A DNA stretch of 64,000 bases from Omphiscola glabra (GCA_964017045.1 OZ024810.1:7743562-7807561); one strand, 5' to 3'. Positions 11,755 through 24,100 are shown, counted from the first letter of the stretch. Notes: generated by a model from the sequence alone, not told the origin. Numbers and translations: made by a program.

Positions 11755-12125
11755 GAGTTCATGGCATGTTTGGTGCTCAGTCTAATTTGGTTTGGTGGTC
11801 AGTTGGTTTACAGTCTAATTTGGTGCTCAGTTGGATTACTGTCTAATTTGGTGCTCAGTTGGTTTACAATCTAATTTGGTGGTCAGTTGGTTTACAGTCT
11901 AATTTGGTGCTCAGTTGGTTTACTGTCTAATTTGGTACTCAGTTGGTTTACTGTCTAATTTGGTGCTCAGTTGGTTTACTGTCTAATTTGGTGTTGTACT
12001 CAGTTGGTTTACAGTATAATTTGGTGCTGAGTTGGTTTACAGTATAATTTGGTGCTCAGTTGGTTTACTGTCTAATTTGGTTTGGTGCTCATTTGGTTTA
12101 CGGTCTAATTTGGTTTGGTGCTCAG
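11755..12125. repeat. Minisatellite, ~28-bp unit, ~13 copies
   Basis: Units read GCTCAGTTGGTTTACAGTCT then AATTTGGT, with ACAGT/ACTGT alternation and small insertions (GGTTTGGTG). Confidence 0.88.
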
Positions 12126-12357
12126 TAAATGAAATCGAAATTCACAGGAAGAAAAGTGAGAAGAAGAAAACAACAGACTATGAAAATCAGACGCTGGTAA
12201 ATTCGGACAAGATTTGGAAAAAGGGAATTTTTATATCTTTCTGTCCAAAGCCGCATTGACCACAATGAGGCCATTAATGCTTTGGTTAGAGTTATCATTA
12301 ATCTAGTATCATATTGCAATGGCCTTTTGTTTGAATCCTTACTGGATGAGATGATGA

Positions 12358-13497
12358 TTGAGTACTAGCGCTTGTGTCCATGCTATTTTAGCATGCTCAC
12401 AGCGCTCTGATCTCTTAAAATCTATTGAAAGAAAAAAGTCTTTAAATGACTTTTTATCATTTTCAATGTCCCTCATAGATGGAGGCAAACTGTTTCACAA
12501 TTTAGGTGCAAGAGCTTCAAAAGAGCGCACCCCGTATGACTTCTTTCTGTGTCCATCCAAACTGGGAACTCTCAGTAAGGACTCGCTGTGTTGAAGACCG
12601 CGGGTGCTGTATTAATACATTTTTAGAAATCAGTTACTGTTTTTTTTTTTGTTAAGATATACTGGTGCAGAGCCTTCTATACAGCTATTCGCCAGAGACA
12701 GAATTTTGTAGTCGATGCGCTCACGCACAGGAAGCCAATGGAGATCTTTAAGAACTGGGGGGATGTGTTCAGATTTCTTAATACGGGATACAATGCGTGC
12801 TGCAGTATTTTGTACCTTCTGGGGTCTCTGAATTTAGTTTTGAGGGAAACTCCTGAAACGACTTTTACAGTAATTCAGTAATCTAATCTTGATTGGATTA
12901 GAGTTACTGCTACGGCATTGGCTGTTCTCTTATCAAGTTGAGGACGCAGCTGACCCAGGGAGCGAAGATGACAAAGACAAGCCCTGACCACAGAACTGAT
13001 ATGAGGGATCACAGTAAGTTTGCTGTCAGTGTAGAAGCCAAGGTCTCTAACCTTGTTGGACAAGGGGATCTCAGGAGCACCAACTTTTATCGATGGATAG
13101 CAAACTTCCGAATACTGGCGTCAGAACCACATATCTGTCTTATCATCATTTAATTTAAGTCTGTTTGATGCCGTTCATGATTTCATCACAAGACAACAGT
13201 CCTCGAGAGCCTTCGCAGCAGCAGCACAGTACAAAGGTTAAGGGTGGAAACTCTTGTACAGTTCCGTCTCATCCGCAAATAATTTGCGGGATATACCACA
13301 ACTTTCAATGATTCTGCCAAGCTGGCTAGGGTACATGGAGAATAGGATAGGCCATATAACTGAGCGCTGTGGCACACCGCAGGTAAATGAAGTGTCAATG
13401 GAAGATGCTTGATTCACGATAATAGGCTGAGTCCTGTCAGTCAGATAAGAAGTAAACCAAAGAAGTGCAGTTCCAGAGATGCCTGCCTCATTCAGAA
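12358..13497 (-). mobile_element. Decayed CR1-like non-LTR retrotransposon
   Basis: Minus-strand frames give, in order, AGISGTALLWFTSYLTDRTQ, GVPQRSVIWPILFSMYPSQL, FADETELYKSFHP, then VRDLGFYTDSKLT and [16 protein letters not shown]. These are RT blocks, with the catalytic FADD changed to FADE and the GVPQGSVLGP block altered, so the enzyme is dead. The 3' end (12358-12400) matches the 3' end of the plus-strand fragment at 52337-52852 (AGCATGCTAAARTAGCATGG), so both belong to one family. The 5' side ends at a 16-bp minisatellite. Confidence 0.8.
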
Positions 13498-13715
13498 TGC
13501 TCAACTGTAGGAATGCCCAACTGTATGAATGCCCAACTGTATGAATGCCCAACTGTAGTAATGCCCAACTGTATGAATGCCCAACTGTATGAATGCCCAA
13601 CTGTATGAATGCCCAACTGTATGAATACCCAACTGTAGGAATGCCCAACAGTAGGAATGCCCACCTGTATGAATGCCCACCTGTATGAATGCCCACCTTT
13701 TGAATGCCCAACTGC
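13498..13715. repeat. Minisatellite, 16-bp unit, ~13 copies
   Basis: The unit is ATGCCCAACTGTATGA. The array abuts the RT fragment exactly where upstream RT blocks should continue, so it either replaced or separated the 5' part of that element. Confidence 0.9.
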
Positions 13716-14076
13716 CAACACATCTGACACTATCATTAAAGCACACTGGTCATGTCTATTGGGGACAGGTCGGCGGTGACCTCACGTGTTTTTGTCTTTG
13801 TAAATAAGCTGTGCCGTTAGTCACCTGGCCATCCACCTCCAACATGTTACGATCTCACCTTGTTGAGCGAACGCATTTCGAACATTCCTGTCTCGTTCAG
13901 ACAAGGATTGCTGCAATCATGGACTAGCCGGGGACTATCTACTGTGTGTGTTTGCATTGATTAAGTGGAATCATGTTACATGGTCAGTTGTCGCAAGTTG
14001 CCTTTGTTGTGGGGCTTAGACGCCATGTTTTCTAGAACAGCTATGGAGTCACGTGTCCGTGGTGTTTACGTTTTAC
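13716..14076. other. Intergenic DNA, nothing recognised
   Basis: No coding, repeat or RNA feature seen. Confidence 0.4.
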
Positions 14077-14400
14077 TCTGTTAGTCATAGAACAGTGCTA
14101 AGTCATATTTAAGTCATAGCACAGTGATAAGTCATATTTAAGTCATATCACAGTGCTAAATCATATTTAAGTCATAGCACAGTGCTAAGTCATATCACAG
14201 TGCTAAGTCAACTTAAAGTCATAATGATGACCCAATCAACTGAAGTATTTTGAAATCAAAAGAGCAGTGATGTCAGAATCTAGTGGCCATAGACCAGCGA
14301 TGTCAGAGTCTAGTGGCCCTACACCAGCGGTGTCCCAGTGGCCATAGAGCAGCGATGTCCCAGTGGCCATAGAGCAGCGATGTCTGAGTCCAGTGGACAT
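14077..14400. repeat. Two adjacent short minisatellites
   Basis: 14077-14225 repeats AGTCATATTTAAGTCATAGC plus ACAGTGCTA (about 28 bp, ~5 copies). 14255-14400 repeats a GATGTCAGAGTCTAGTGGCC plus ATAGACCAGC unit (~5 degenerate copies, some shortened). Confidence 0.75.
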
Positions 14401-14627
14401 AGATATGTGTCCACTTGTCTCACAAACAAGGCCGTGTTACATTCTGTACACACTTAGCAGTCTCTGCGGTGGCGGCTTGGAATTAGATAGAATTTTTCAA
14501 TGTTTTGTATGGCACATCCGTCACAGACAACCGCTTCCTATTATTTGATAAGATATTACAACATAGCTTGCACGTTCTTAATCTGTGGGCCATTCAAACA
14601 CCCACACCCCTACGCATGCCAGTCGCA

Positions 14628-14880
14628 TTCCAGGGCAGTGTCTAGGTTAACATTCCTAGCAATACCTACACTTACACTGCCAACTTTATCAGCCGATGAA
14701 ACAGGACAGTGTCAATGTTAACATTCCCACCAATATTTACACTGCCAGCTTTGTAAAACGATGAAACTGGGCAGTGTCAATGTTAACATTCCCACCGATA
14801 CCTACACTGCCAACTTTGTCAGCCGATGAAACTGGGCAGTGTCAATGTTAACATTCCCAGCAATACCTGCAGTGCCCATT
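14628..14880. repeat. Minisatellite, ~65-70-bp unit, ~4 copies
   Basis: Units carry GGGCAGTGTCAATGTTAACA then TTCCCACCAATACCTACACT and a GCCAACTTTGTCAGC segment. Confidence 0.8.
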
Positions 14881-16058
14881 GTGCCTGCCGTAATAACTTT
14901 CTGTTTTGACCCACTTAGATTGTTGTAAGAGATCACTAGAGCGCGACAGACCACGACCGGCGCTCAGGTATACGGATGTCGGAACTCTTGTAACCGTGTC
15001 TGACGGTGGCATTCAAAGTAGTCTAACAGAATTTTACCCCCCCCCCTTTTTTTTTTCTTCTCTCCTCTATTATTTCTCTCTCTCCCCCACACACACGCAG
15101 GCAAACAAACAAACGTCACATGTAGTTTTTCATTAACTGCTCCAGTCAGCTGATTCAGCTGCAGTCAGCTGATTCAGCTGGTCTGTTTGATGAACTCTTC
15201 GTGACAAAACACATGCCCGACATTCACCCTGGTGTATTCTTCTTATTTGGTTAGCTAATTGATCATAGTCAAAAACATACAATTTTTATGTGTACCCTAA
15301 GATCTTATTTAATCGGAAGCCACAAGCCTACGTGCATTAGTCCATACCCGCACCGGGCCCCGCTGTAAAGGCGTAACTACCGGTGGCTGGGGTTACTAAC
15401 TAGTTGCTCAATTTGATACAACCGATGGACGCCGAGTTTAAACATTAATTTCTTAAATATTTCCGTGTACCACACAAAAAAGTGTGTGTATATGGGGGGG
15501 GGGGGGGGGGGCTTTTTATTGGCCTTTTGGAACCACAAGACCGTTCCGAAACAAAAGCTGCGTCCCCGTTTTTTTAAATATATATATATATATATAAAGG
15601 ATACTTAACGATTTTGGCGCCCCTTGAGGCTGGCGCCCGGGACGGCCAACTTTGCGCCCACGTTTTTCACACGCCCTGTATACGACAAGGGGTTAACCAC
15701 GTATAAATATACCTTATGGTAAAAGCTTGGCCTATTATCCAGTCCACATAATTCCTGTTTCAATTAAGATAGCATGTCATTTTCTTTCTTTCCTTTCCCA
15801 TTTGAATCGGCACTATTCGTTGCTCAAGTGACCTACTTCTGACATGTGACCGCAAACTTCTGTCATCATACCTTTCTCTTGTGACCTGTTTGGGACGTAT
15901 GATATGGACCGTCAATGCACTTTTCTGACGTGACTCATTTGTGACTCGAGAGGATATGTCCCTTACTAACTGTGACTGTCCATATATATGTGCTACTGCA
16001 CGAGATCGAACTCTTCTACATAATCAGTGCCCTGCCAGCTGACAGCCTGTCAAAAATG
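14881..16058. other. Intergenic DNA with simple repeats and decayed transposon bits
   Basis: Contains a CAGCTGATTCAGCTG palindrome doubled near 15147-15180, a G-run at about 15496, a (TA)n tract near 15580, and a GGCGCCCCTTGAGGCTGGCGCCCG-type segment near 15620 resembling hAT MITE interiors. A GTATACGG donor-like site at 14968 follows a pyrimidine/AG site, but nothing supports an exon. Confidence 0.4.
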
Positions 16059-16341
16059 CTTGTACGGTAATACCTCGCTACTTCGCGCCTAGTGTCCTCA
16101 CTCCTTCCCGAGATACAGCATATCAAGTATATGTACTTTTATATGTTTATGACGTTAATTGTTCTAGCGGTAAAATAAGCATTATCAAGCATTAACATAT
16201 TGAAAATTATAGAAATATAAATTTTATTCAAAAGTGTAATAGAGTGTGTGAAGGGTTTATAAAGTATATAATTCCCACTTCGCGATTTTTCAAATTTCGC
16301 GGATGGAGGTTGTGGGCGATTTTCGAGGTAATACCGTACTG
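16059..16341. mobile_element. pogo/Tigger-like MITE
   Basis: The left end (GTACGGTAATACCTCGCTAC near 16062) and the reverse complement of the right end (CAGTACGGTATTACCTCGAA, ending 16341) are inverted repeats. The interior has TTCGCGATTTTTCAAATTTC, a composition typical of pogo/Tigger-derived MITEs. The left terminal CAGT is mutated, so the expected TA duplication cannot be confirmed there. Confidence 0.6.
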
Positions 16342-16915
16342 TTTAGAAACAGTCATATCCTTGTTGAGAGCGGTAGATATAAGGAGAACTGCCTGCTCCT
16401 CGGGGAAGCACCTTAACGTTAGACGGCTCTACTGCTATGCTGTGTGAAGCTCAGGTGACGTCATTTCGACCATCTGTGACCAGACTTTGTGATCTTCCGT
16501 GTATTTGTAATTTATTCAGGACACGATTTCTCCTGTGTCACTTTGACCTTCCGAGCATCCAGCACTCAGGCCTACTCAACCCATAAAAGCCGAAAGTTCG
16601 GTCCAATGAAGAAAGTGCTAATAAAGTGGAACATTAGATCGGACTCAACACAGCCTGTTACTTCTACAGTTGTCCTAGTAACTTTCACTATCGGTCAATT
16701 CAGTTTCAAAGTATGGAGCTGCTTAAGTTAGGCCAGGGGAAGTGTTTGTGGGAGATAAAGTATTGTAGATGCTTGTATAAGTGACATAATTGACAGTAAT
16801 AAAACCTTTGAGACATCACGTGATACGGGAACTGTATAACTAAAAAGTGACACCCCATTGGAAGTTATTTGAGCAATGTTTTCAACCTGAGCAGGTTTTT
16901 CTTATGCACAGAAAT
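16342..16915. other. Intergenic DNA, nothing recognised
   Basis: Two chance ORFs below 81 codons; no domain, repeat or splice-supported exon. Confidence 0.4.
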
Positions 16916-16916
16916 G

Positions 16917-17225
16917 GATGGATTACTTGTCATCAGACCAATGGGTGCATAACTTGACATCAGACCAATGTATGCATGACTTGACAGAATAATTATCACC
17001 AAATTTCATTCCTTGACATTAGATTATCCCAACACATCATTCCTTGACATTAGATTATCACAACACATCATTCCTTGACATTAGATTATCACAACACATC
17101 ATTCCTTGACATCAGATGATCACTACACATCATTCCTTGACATCAGATGATCACAACACATCATTCCTTGACATCAGTTTATCACTTCACATCATTCCTT
17201 GCAATCAGTTTATCACTACACATCA
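16917..17225. repeat. Two neighbouring minisatellites (~28 and 31 bp)
   Basis: 16917-16985 repeats an ACTTGACATCAGACCAATG unit ~3 times. 16996-17225 repeats AACACATCATTCCTTGACAT plus TAGATTATCAC ~7 times, with decay at the right edge. Confidence 0.85.
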
Positions 17226-17389
17226 GACATAAAACGATGACTTCCCTATCCTATAAGCATTGATTAACATTAATACTTATTTATCTGTACAAATTATGAT
17301 ATGTTTTTTTAACTACTATACCTTTTATCTTTATCTTAATGAGGCATGACAAGGTTTAACAAAGTTGTTTCATCGTTTTCTCATTGCAG

Positions 17390-17553
17390 ATGCTGAGTTT
17401 CCGGGAATACATCCTTAACCACTACAACTTGTTCTGGGACAAGACATAGGCAGCAGGCCCACACATCCAACTCTTTAACTCCTTCACCACAAGACAACAT
17501 GCCGATGACATCAAAACAGTTCCCAAACTTTAATCCTTCACAGTAACCTTGTT
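17390..17553 (+). other. Possible 5' untranslated exon upstream of the exchanger gene
   Basis: A pyrimidine-rich tract ending TCATTGCAG precedes position 17390, and a consensus donor GTAAGTG begins at 17554. Coding exon 1 (21087) also has a good acceptor before it, so at least one upstream exon must exist and this is the best nearby candidate. It begins with a 19-codon upstream ORF (ATG at 17390, stop TAG at 17447-17449). It could instead be a terminal exon of an unrelated gene. No homology supports either. Confidence 0.3.
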
Positions 17554-17614
17554 GTAAGTGATCTCAACATTCAAAAAGTATACCCCACTAACTTTCTTTA
17601 AGTGCACTATACAC

Positions 17615-18925
17615 CAGGTGTCCTCAGACCTTTTTAAACAAGGGTCCGGATCGGTGTCTCAGACACTGTCGGGGCCCAGACCATAGTGTGGGAAAAAAAA
17701 GGACAAATGCTGTTCACACTGCACATATCTCAATGCTAAGCAGACTGCTCATATCTTGATTCTATGCACAGTGCACATATCTCAGTTCTATGTAAAGTGC
17801 ACATATCTCAGTTCTATGCACTCTGCAAATATCTCAGTTCTATGTACAGTGCACATATATCAGTTCTATGCACACTGCACATATCTCAATTCTATGCACA
17901 CTGCACATATCTCAGTTCTATGTACACTGCACATATCTCAGTTCTATGTACAGTGCACATATCTCAGTTCTATGCACACTGCACATATCTCAATTCTATG
18001 CACAATGCACACATCTCAGTTCTATGTACACTGCACATATCTCAGTTCTATGTACAGTGCACATATCTCAGTTATATGCACACTGTACATATCTCAATTC
18101 TATGCACACTGCACATATCTCAGTTCTATGCACACTGCACATATCTCAATTCTATGCACACTGCACATATCTCAATTCTATGCACACTGCACATATATCA
18201 ATTCAGTGTACACTGCACATATCTCAGTTCTATGCACACTGCACATATCTCAATTCTATGCACAATGCACACATCTCAGTTCTATGTACACTGCACATAT
18301 CTCAGTTCTATGTACAGTGCACATATCTCAGTTATATGCACACTGTACATATCTCAATTATATGCACACTGCACATATCTCAGTTCTATGCACACTGCAC
18401 ATATCTCAATTCTATGCACACTGCACATATCTCAGTTCTATGCAAGCTGCACATATCTCAATTCTATGCACACTGCACATATCTCAGTTCTATGCACACT
18501 GCACATATCTCAATTCTATGCACACTGCACATATATCAATTCAGTGTACACTGCACATATCTCAGTTCTATGCGAACTCACATGTCTCAATTCTATGCAC
18601 ACTGCACATGTCCTATTTCTATGCACACTGCACATGTCCTATTTCTATGCACACTGCACATGTCCTATTTCTATGCACAGTGCACATATCTCATTTGTAT
18701 TGCAAAAGCAACCATTAAAAAAAAAGAACATTTAAAATGAAAATAAAACATACCTGACATAAACTTAATAGTATTTTAAAAGGAAGCAAGGCTAATGAGA
18801 TGATCAATGTCCGGTTCCACATTTCTCCCTGCTAAATAGGTACCCTTTACGGTGGCCAGGCGGGCTGGATTAAGGACCCCTGGCAGGCCGGGTCTGGCGC
18901 GCTGGCCGTAGTTTGAGGACCCCTG
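17615..18925. mobile_element. hAT-type nonautonomous element with perfect TSD, expanded by a minisatellite
   Basis: The left end CAGGTGTCCTCAGACC and reverse-complemented right end CAGGGGTCCTCAAACTACGG are inverted repeats of a common hAT MITE type. The flanks CTATACAC (17607-17614) and CTATACAC (18926-18933) are an exact 8-bp target duplication. About 970 bp of the interior is a 26-bp tandem array, so a MITE of perhaps 300 bp has grown to 1.3 kb. No transposase is present. Confidence 0.88.
17715..18690. repeat. Minisatellite, 26-bp unit, ~37 copies, inside the hAT element
   Basis: The unit is TGCACATATCTCAGTTCTAT plus GCACAC. Because 26 is not a multiple of three and no frame of the unit holds a stop, all three plus-strand frames stay open for roughly 870-970 bp and give the same 26-residue repeat. 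Blocks near 17980-18100 and 18235-18350 are almost identical, so multi-unit blocks were copied. Not a protein gene. Confidence 0.93.
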
Positions 18926-18933
18926 CTATACAC

Positions 18934-19369
18934 TATCCTGTGTTGATAGTATCCCTTTAGACGTCTCTGGGCCAAAGACCTCTACATGTCTTTGAATCCT
19001 AGAGAGCTAAAATTGAGCGCACTGCCTAGTTTCACTTGATACTTCAATCAATCAAGGTTTGGTTGACACTCCGTTTTACCATTTCAAAATATATGTAGTA
19101 ACAATATGTATTTCTATAAAGTGGGAATAGACAAATAAACTTAATTTTATTAATCAAGCATAAATTTTTTTAAAAAATGGACAAACTGTATCCGAAATCG
19201 CCAAACTGTATCCAGTGATTGTATGGGTCTTTGCTAGCACAGTCAGTATAGGACATCTCTGTATGATTTATGTCTTGTCATGGACAGTTCTGATCAGTTG
19301 CAGTGGAGCCGTACATTTTTGTATGGACGGGCTTTAAGAGCTTCATTTTGGTAGTAGTAATATTCTTGA
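18934..19369. other. Intergenic DNA, nothing recognised
   Basis: No coding, repeat or RNA feature recognised. Confidence 0.4.
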
Positions 19370-19590
19370 TGCACCGTTTGCCTACTAAGACATTGTAATT
19401 TACAGCATATTCTCTATAATGTGGGACCCCTTACTAAGACATTGTAATTTACAGCAAATTCTCTATATTGTGGGACCCCTTACTAAGACATTGTAATTTA
19501 CAGCATATTCCCTATAATGTGGGACCCCTTACTAAGACATTGTAATTTAAAGCATATTCTCTATAATGGGGGACCCCTGAAAAAATATCG
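19370..19590. repeat. Minisatellite, ~51-bp unit, 4 copies
   Basis: Units carry ACTAAGACATTGTAATTTAC then AGCATATTCTCTATAATGTG and GGACCCCTT. Confidence 0.88.
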
Positions 19591-19939
19591 TGAGACCTGT
19601 CTTTTTGAATCCTGAGAACAGATTTGCTTCTCTCTAAGGCAAAACTCTCTAGCCAGCCGACCTGTTTATTTTGGCTTCCATTTGTTGCTAGTAGAATGTA
19701 TGTCAAAGTTGTTGTAACCATGTTCACTAGGTCACAGTTCACCAGGGTCGGTGTCACCATGGGAAATGATTCACATCCCTATTCTCAGATTGTAGAAATG
19801 TAAACAATAACTGCGATCTCAACACCCAGGTTGTAGGACCCACGTTGGGGTGTGGTGGGGTGGGTTTTACAGTGTTGGAGAAACAGCGTTGAAGTTATAC
19901 ATAATAATCGTAGTAATAGATAACACCTGAAAAAAAGGT

Positions 19940-20205
19940 TACTAATAGAGGGCATCAAGTTTTATATCGACATCTAGAAGAAATAGAAAGGTAATCCAAT
20001 CTTTCATCTAGCCTTATAAAGACATCTAGGAGAAATAGAAAGGTAATCCAATATTATATCTTGCCTATAAAGACATCTAGGAGAAATAGAAAGAGAAAGG
20101 TAATCCAATCTTATATCTTGCCTTATATAGCCATCTAGGAGACATAGAAATAGAAAGGTAATCCAATTTTATATCTCGCCTGATATTGACATCTAGGGTC
20201 TAGGA
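19940..20205. repeat. Minisatellite, ~54-60-bp unit, ~5 copies
   Basis: Units carry GACATCTAGGAGAAATAGAA then AGGTAATCCAATCTTATATC and TTGCCTTATA. Some copies gain an internal AGAAATAGAA duplication. Confidence 0.82.
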
Positions 20206-21086
20206 AGTTAAACAGAGAGAACAACTGAGAATTCCATTGTGCAGCAATTAATTCAATTATCCAACTCCCTGCTTTTCTTTCAAGGTGCACTTTTCAAATC
20301 TAAAAACACACACCCACACATACACTACCTCAACTGCTCACTAGAAATAATAACTAGTAAATCACCTGGAATGTGGCCAAGCATTGTTGAAGCTAAGCTG
20401 CTGGTGGTGCATAAGCTGTAGTTATATCTCTGATCACCCCCAGCTGAGAGTGGCAATGCCACAACAACACTGGCCTCTCCTGTTGTTCCTCCGTGTTCTT
20501 TTTATGTCCCCTATAAGGCTTGCCTCTGGTGGGTCCAAATTATTTTCCTCTTCCAATTGTTCCAGGATTCATTGTGTCCATACCCACCCACCTGTTGCCT
20601 GCAGTATAAAGAGAAATTGGAATTTGCATAGAATACTGAGACAATTATTATATTCATCCTTTTATTACTGTGGTTATTCCAGTTGGCCAAATACTTGTCA
20701 ATATAGTAAATATACTTACTGAAGCATGTCATGGTAGAACAAATCACCCCTAAGACCCTCTTCTCCATCCCCTCCCCTCCCCGAATCTTCCGTAATCTTA
20801 CTCAGAAGACTTTGATTTCTTAAGAACTTAGCTGTAGAGCTCCCGGACAAAGACAGAAGACTTAGTTATAGACAGAAGACTTGTTTTTTTTTCTAATAAC
20901 TTAGTCGTAGAGCTCCCGGACATAGAAGACAATATACAAAAGAAAGTAAACTATCACAAATACAAAAGAATACAGAACTATCACAAATACAAAAGAATAC
21001 AGAATTATCAGATTGCAGATGTATTGCTTACTTTAACTTATATTTGAAACAGTTTTTATTAAATGCACAATTATTCTTTTCCCTAG
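20206..21086. other. Sequence upstream of the first coding exon
   Basis: No exon recognised. A short repeat (ACAAATACAAAAGAATACAG, two copies near 20945-21002) lies just before the acceptor of coding exon 1. If 17390-17553 is a real 5' exon this stretch is its intron. Confidence 0.4.
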
Positions 21087-21151
21087 GACTTCGCCCAACC
21101 TACCATCACATTATGGCCTTCCATGGAAGGGACAAGTCGTGGTCAGTAGGG
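21087..21151 (+). CDS. SLC4A: Exchanger exon 1 (start codon at 21113)
   Basis: Acceptor CCCTAG before 21087; donor GTAAGC at 21152. The first 26 nt are probably untranslated; the ATG at 21113 gives [13 protein letters not shown] and ends in phase 0, which joins exon 2. The frame upstream of the ATG is also open to the acceptor, so a start in an earlier exon cannot be excluded. Confidence 0.7.
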
Positions 21152-24100
21152 GTAAGCGCTTGTTGATCTCTCATTGTTTATCTTGATTTTTTTTGTTTTT
21201 ATATATCATCATTTCTTTAAATTCTCTGGTATAAAATATTGAATGAGCTACTAACATTTGGGTGCCATCGACTGGTATAAAATATTGAATGAGCTACTAA
21301 CATTTGGGTGCCATCGACTGGTATAAAATATTGAATGAGCTACTAACATTTGGGTGCCATCGACTGGTATAAAATATTGAATGAGCTACTAACATCTGGG
21401 TGCCATTGACTGGTATAAAATATTGAATGAGCTACTAACATTTGGGTGCCATCGACTGGTATAAAATATTGAATGAGCTACTAACATTTGGGTGCCATCG
21501 ACTGGTATAAAATATTGAATGAGCTACTAACATCTGGGTGCCATTGACTGGTATAAATTGTGATTATTTCACGGTGCTAAGAAGTTGTATACAGAGATCC
21601 ACATCCAGTTATTCGAAACTGATTTTAGACAGATGCATTTTTGTAGTTGCCCTGTTTAATTTTTACACAACTGTCATGGTTAACCTGAATGAATTATTTC
21701 TCCTGCTTTTCATTACTTCCGCTGCCTTTGACATTTTTGCCCATCAACTGGTTTTGTACATATAGAAGTCCTTTTGCATGGATTTGCTTTTCCATTCAAG
21801 TATAGAGCTCCCCTTATGTACTGTAATTTTATCAGGTGCATCTTTAGATATACCAACTATAAGAGAGGTCTTTGTTATCACTGTTTAGTTCACAGAGACT
21901 TTGGGCCACATTTAGGAGCTGAAATGTCTTGAATAGGAGGGTCACCTACGGAACAGGGCAAATTTATATCAAGTTCCTGGTATGAAAGGTTTTTTGTGTG
22001 TGTGTCCTGGTACCATGTGATGTAATATTATGAAAGGTTGGAAATTGGTGTCAATAGTAGACACAGAGTTTTTGTATGAGGTAATACAATGGTGTCAGAT
22101 AATAGACAGAGTTTTTGTATGAGGTAATACAATGGTGTCATTTAGTAGACACAGGGTTGTCGTATGAGGTACTGCAATGGTGTCAGGTAGTAGACACAGA
22201 GTTGTTGTATGAGGTACTGCAATGGTGTCAGGTAGTAGACACAGAGTTGTTGTATGAGGTAATACAATGGTGTCAGATAGTAAACACAGAGCTGTTGTAT
22301 GAGGTAATCCAATGGTGTCAGATAGTAGACACAGAGTTGTTATATGAGGTAATAGATTAAATAGACACGAACAATCTGTGTCGATATAACAATATATATT
22401 GAGCTTTAATAATAATTTTACATTACAAATAATTAAACGTTTCGGCACTTGCCTTCATCAATACAAGACATACAAATAAGTATTAATCAAATTTACATAA
22501 TATATATATAGAGAGATAAATCCTACCTAAAAAATAGAAAACCAGACAGAAACAAGGTCAAGAAAAAAGAAGAATGAAAAGGAAGTGACTTGAAGTAAAG
22601 TTTAAAAGCCCAATCAGGAAAAAAGACATCGCAGTTATGTAAAATTGTGGATTTGGTTTATCTCGTATGGAGTTAACGTGCCAAATCTTGATATTAATTT
22701 ATTCTCCATATGGATTCTATCCGTTGTGTTACTAGTATACAGTATACCAGTAACTGCGATGTCCAAAATGCCATCATGGTTGGTGCTATTGAAATGTTTG
22801 GAGACCGGACAGAGAGCCTGTTTATTATGTATAATTTACCACACAGAGTTATTGTATGAGGTAAAACAAGAAATATAGTCAAGTTGATTGCAGCCCTCGG
22901 TACCCAGCTCTGGGAAAAGAATTGCAATGGATTCACATTTTATAAACACAATTTTTTTTTTTTTATTGAAAAGCATGCATATTAAAGCAAATTTTGATAT
23001 ATATTTTTGTTTTTAACCTTCCTAAAAATGCCCTAGTCACAGTGTCAAATTATTCTATGTAAAATCCGGTCTTTTAGATTCATCTTTTAAAAAGAAGAGT
23101 TCAAAAATAGATGAAGTGAATGCTTTTTAAAAAAAGTGTTTTAAATCATGCTGCATTGTTTCTCTCATATAACAGTGTTGTGTGTCACTAATATATAATT
23201 TAAAGGATTTTGTTGTCTTTGACACAGATTATAGTTGTCAAGAATCTTTGTAGAAACCAGCAATTTAACACACAAACCTATGGTTGGCTGTGTTTGTGAC
23301 CAGCAATTTAACACATAAACCTATGGTTGGCTGTGTTTGTGACCAGCAATTTAACACATAAACCTATGGTTGGCTGTGTTTGTGACCAGTAATTTAACAC
23401 ATAAACCTATGGTTGGCTATGTTTATGACCAGTAATTTAACACAGTATAAACCTATGGTTGGCTGTGTTTGTGACCAGCAATTTAACTCATTATAAACCT
23501 ATAGTTGCCTATGTTTGTGACCAGCAATTTAACACAGTTTAAACCCATGGTTGGCTGTGTTTGTGACCAGCAATTTATCACAGTATAAACCCATGGTTGG
23601 CTGTGTTTGTGACCAGCAATGTAACTCATTATAAACCCATGGTTGGCTGTGTTTGTGACCAGCAATTTAACTCATTATAAACCCATGGTTGGCTGTGTTT
23701 GTGACCAGCAATTTCATTCATTATAAACCCATGTTTGGCTGTGTTTGTGACCAGCAATTTCATTCATTATAAACCCATGGTTGGCTGTGTTTGTGACCAG
23801 TAATTTCATTCATCATAAACCTATAGTTGGCTGTGTTTGTGTGTATGGGTTTGAAAAGGCCAGCATTAAATACAATATTGATACCGTTGAAACAAATGGC
23901 CCATTTAGTCTCAGCAAAATCATCAAGTTCTGTTAATGAAGATAGGTGGGGGCGCAAACTAATTATTTCTGTACGATACCTTTAATCTCCGCCAACCCCA
24001 TGTAAAAAAAAACAAGGATAAATGTTCACAAGCCTAAAATTATTTTTTTAAATCATTTAAAATCAGTCGCTAATTATATAATTGTGTGATTTTGCCACTG

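Noticed and set aside
14930..14975. Short AG...GTATACGG-bounded segment, considered as a first exon
   Set aside because: No start codon, homology or promoter evidence; such pairs occur by chance.
17756..18740. Three overlapping plus-strand ORFs of 290-323 codons
   Set aside because: All read the same 26-bp array in different frames. This arises because the unit lacks stops; there is no non-repeat coding sequence.
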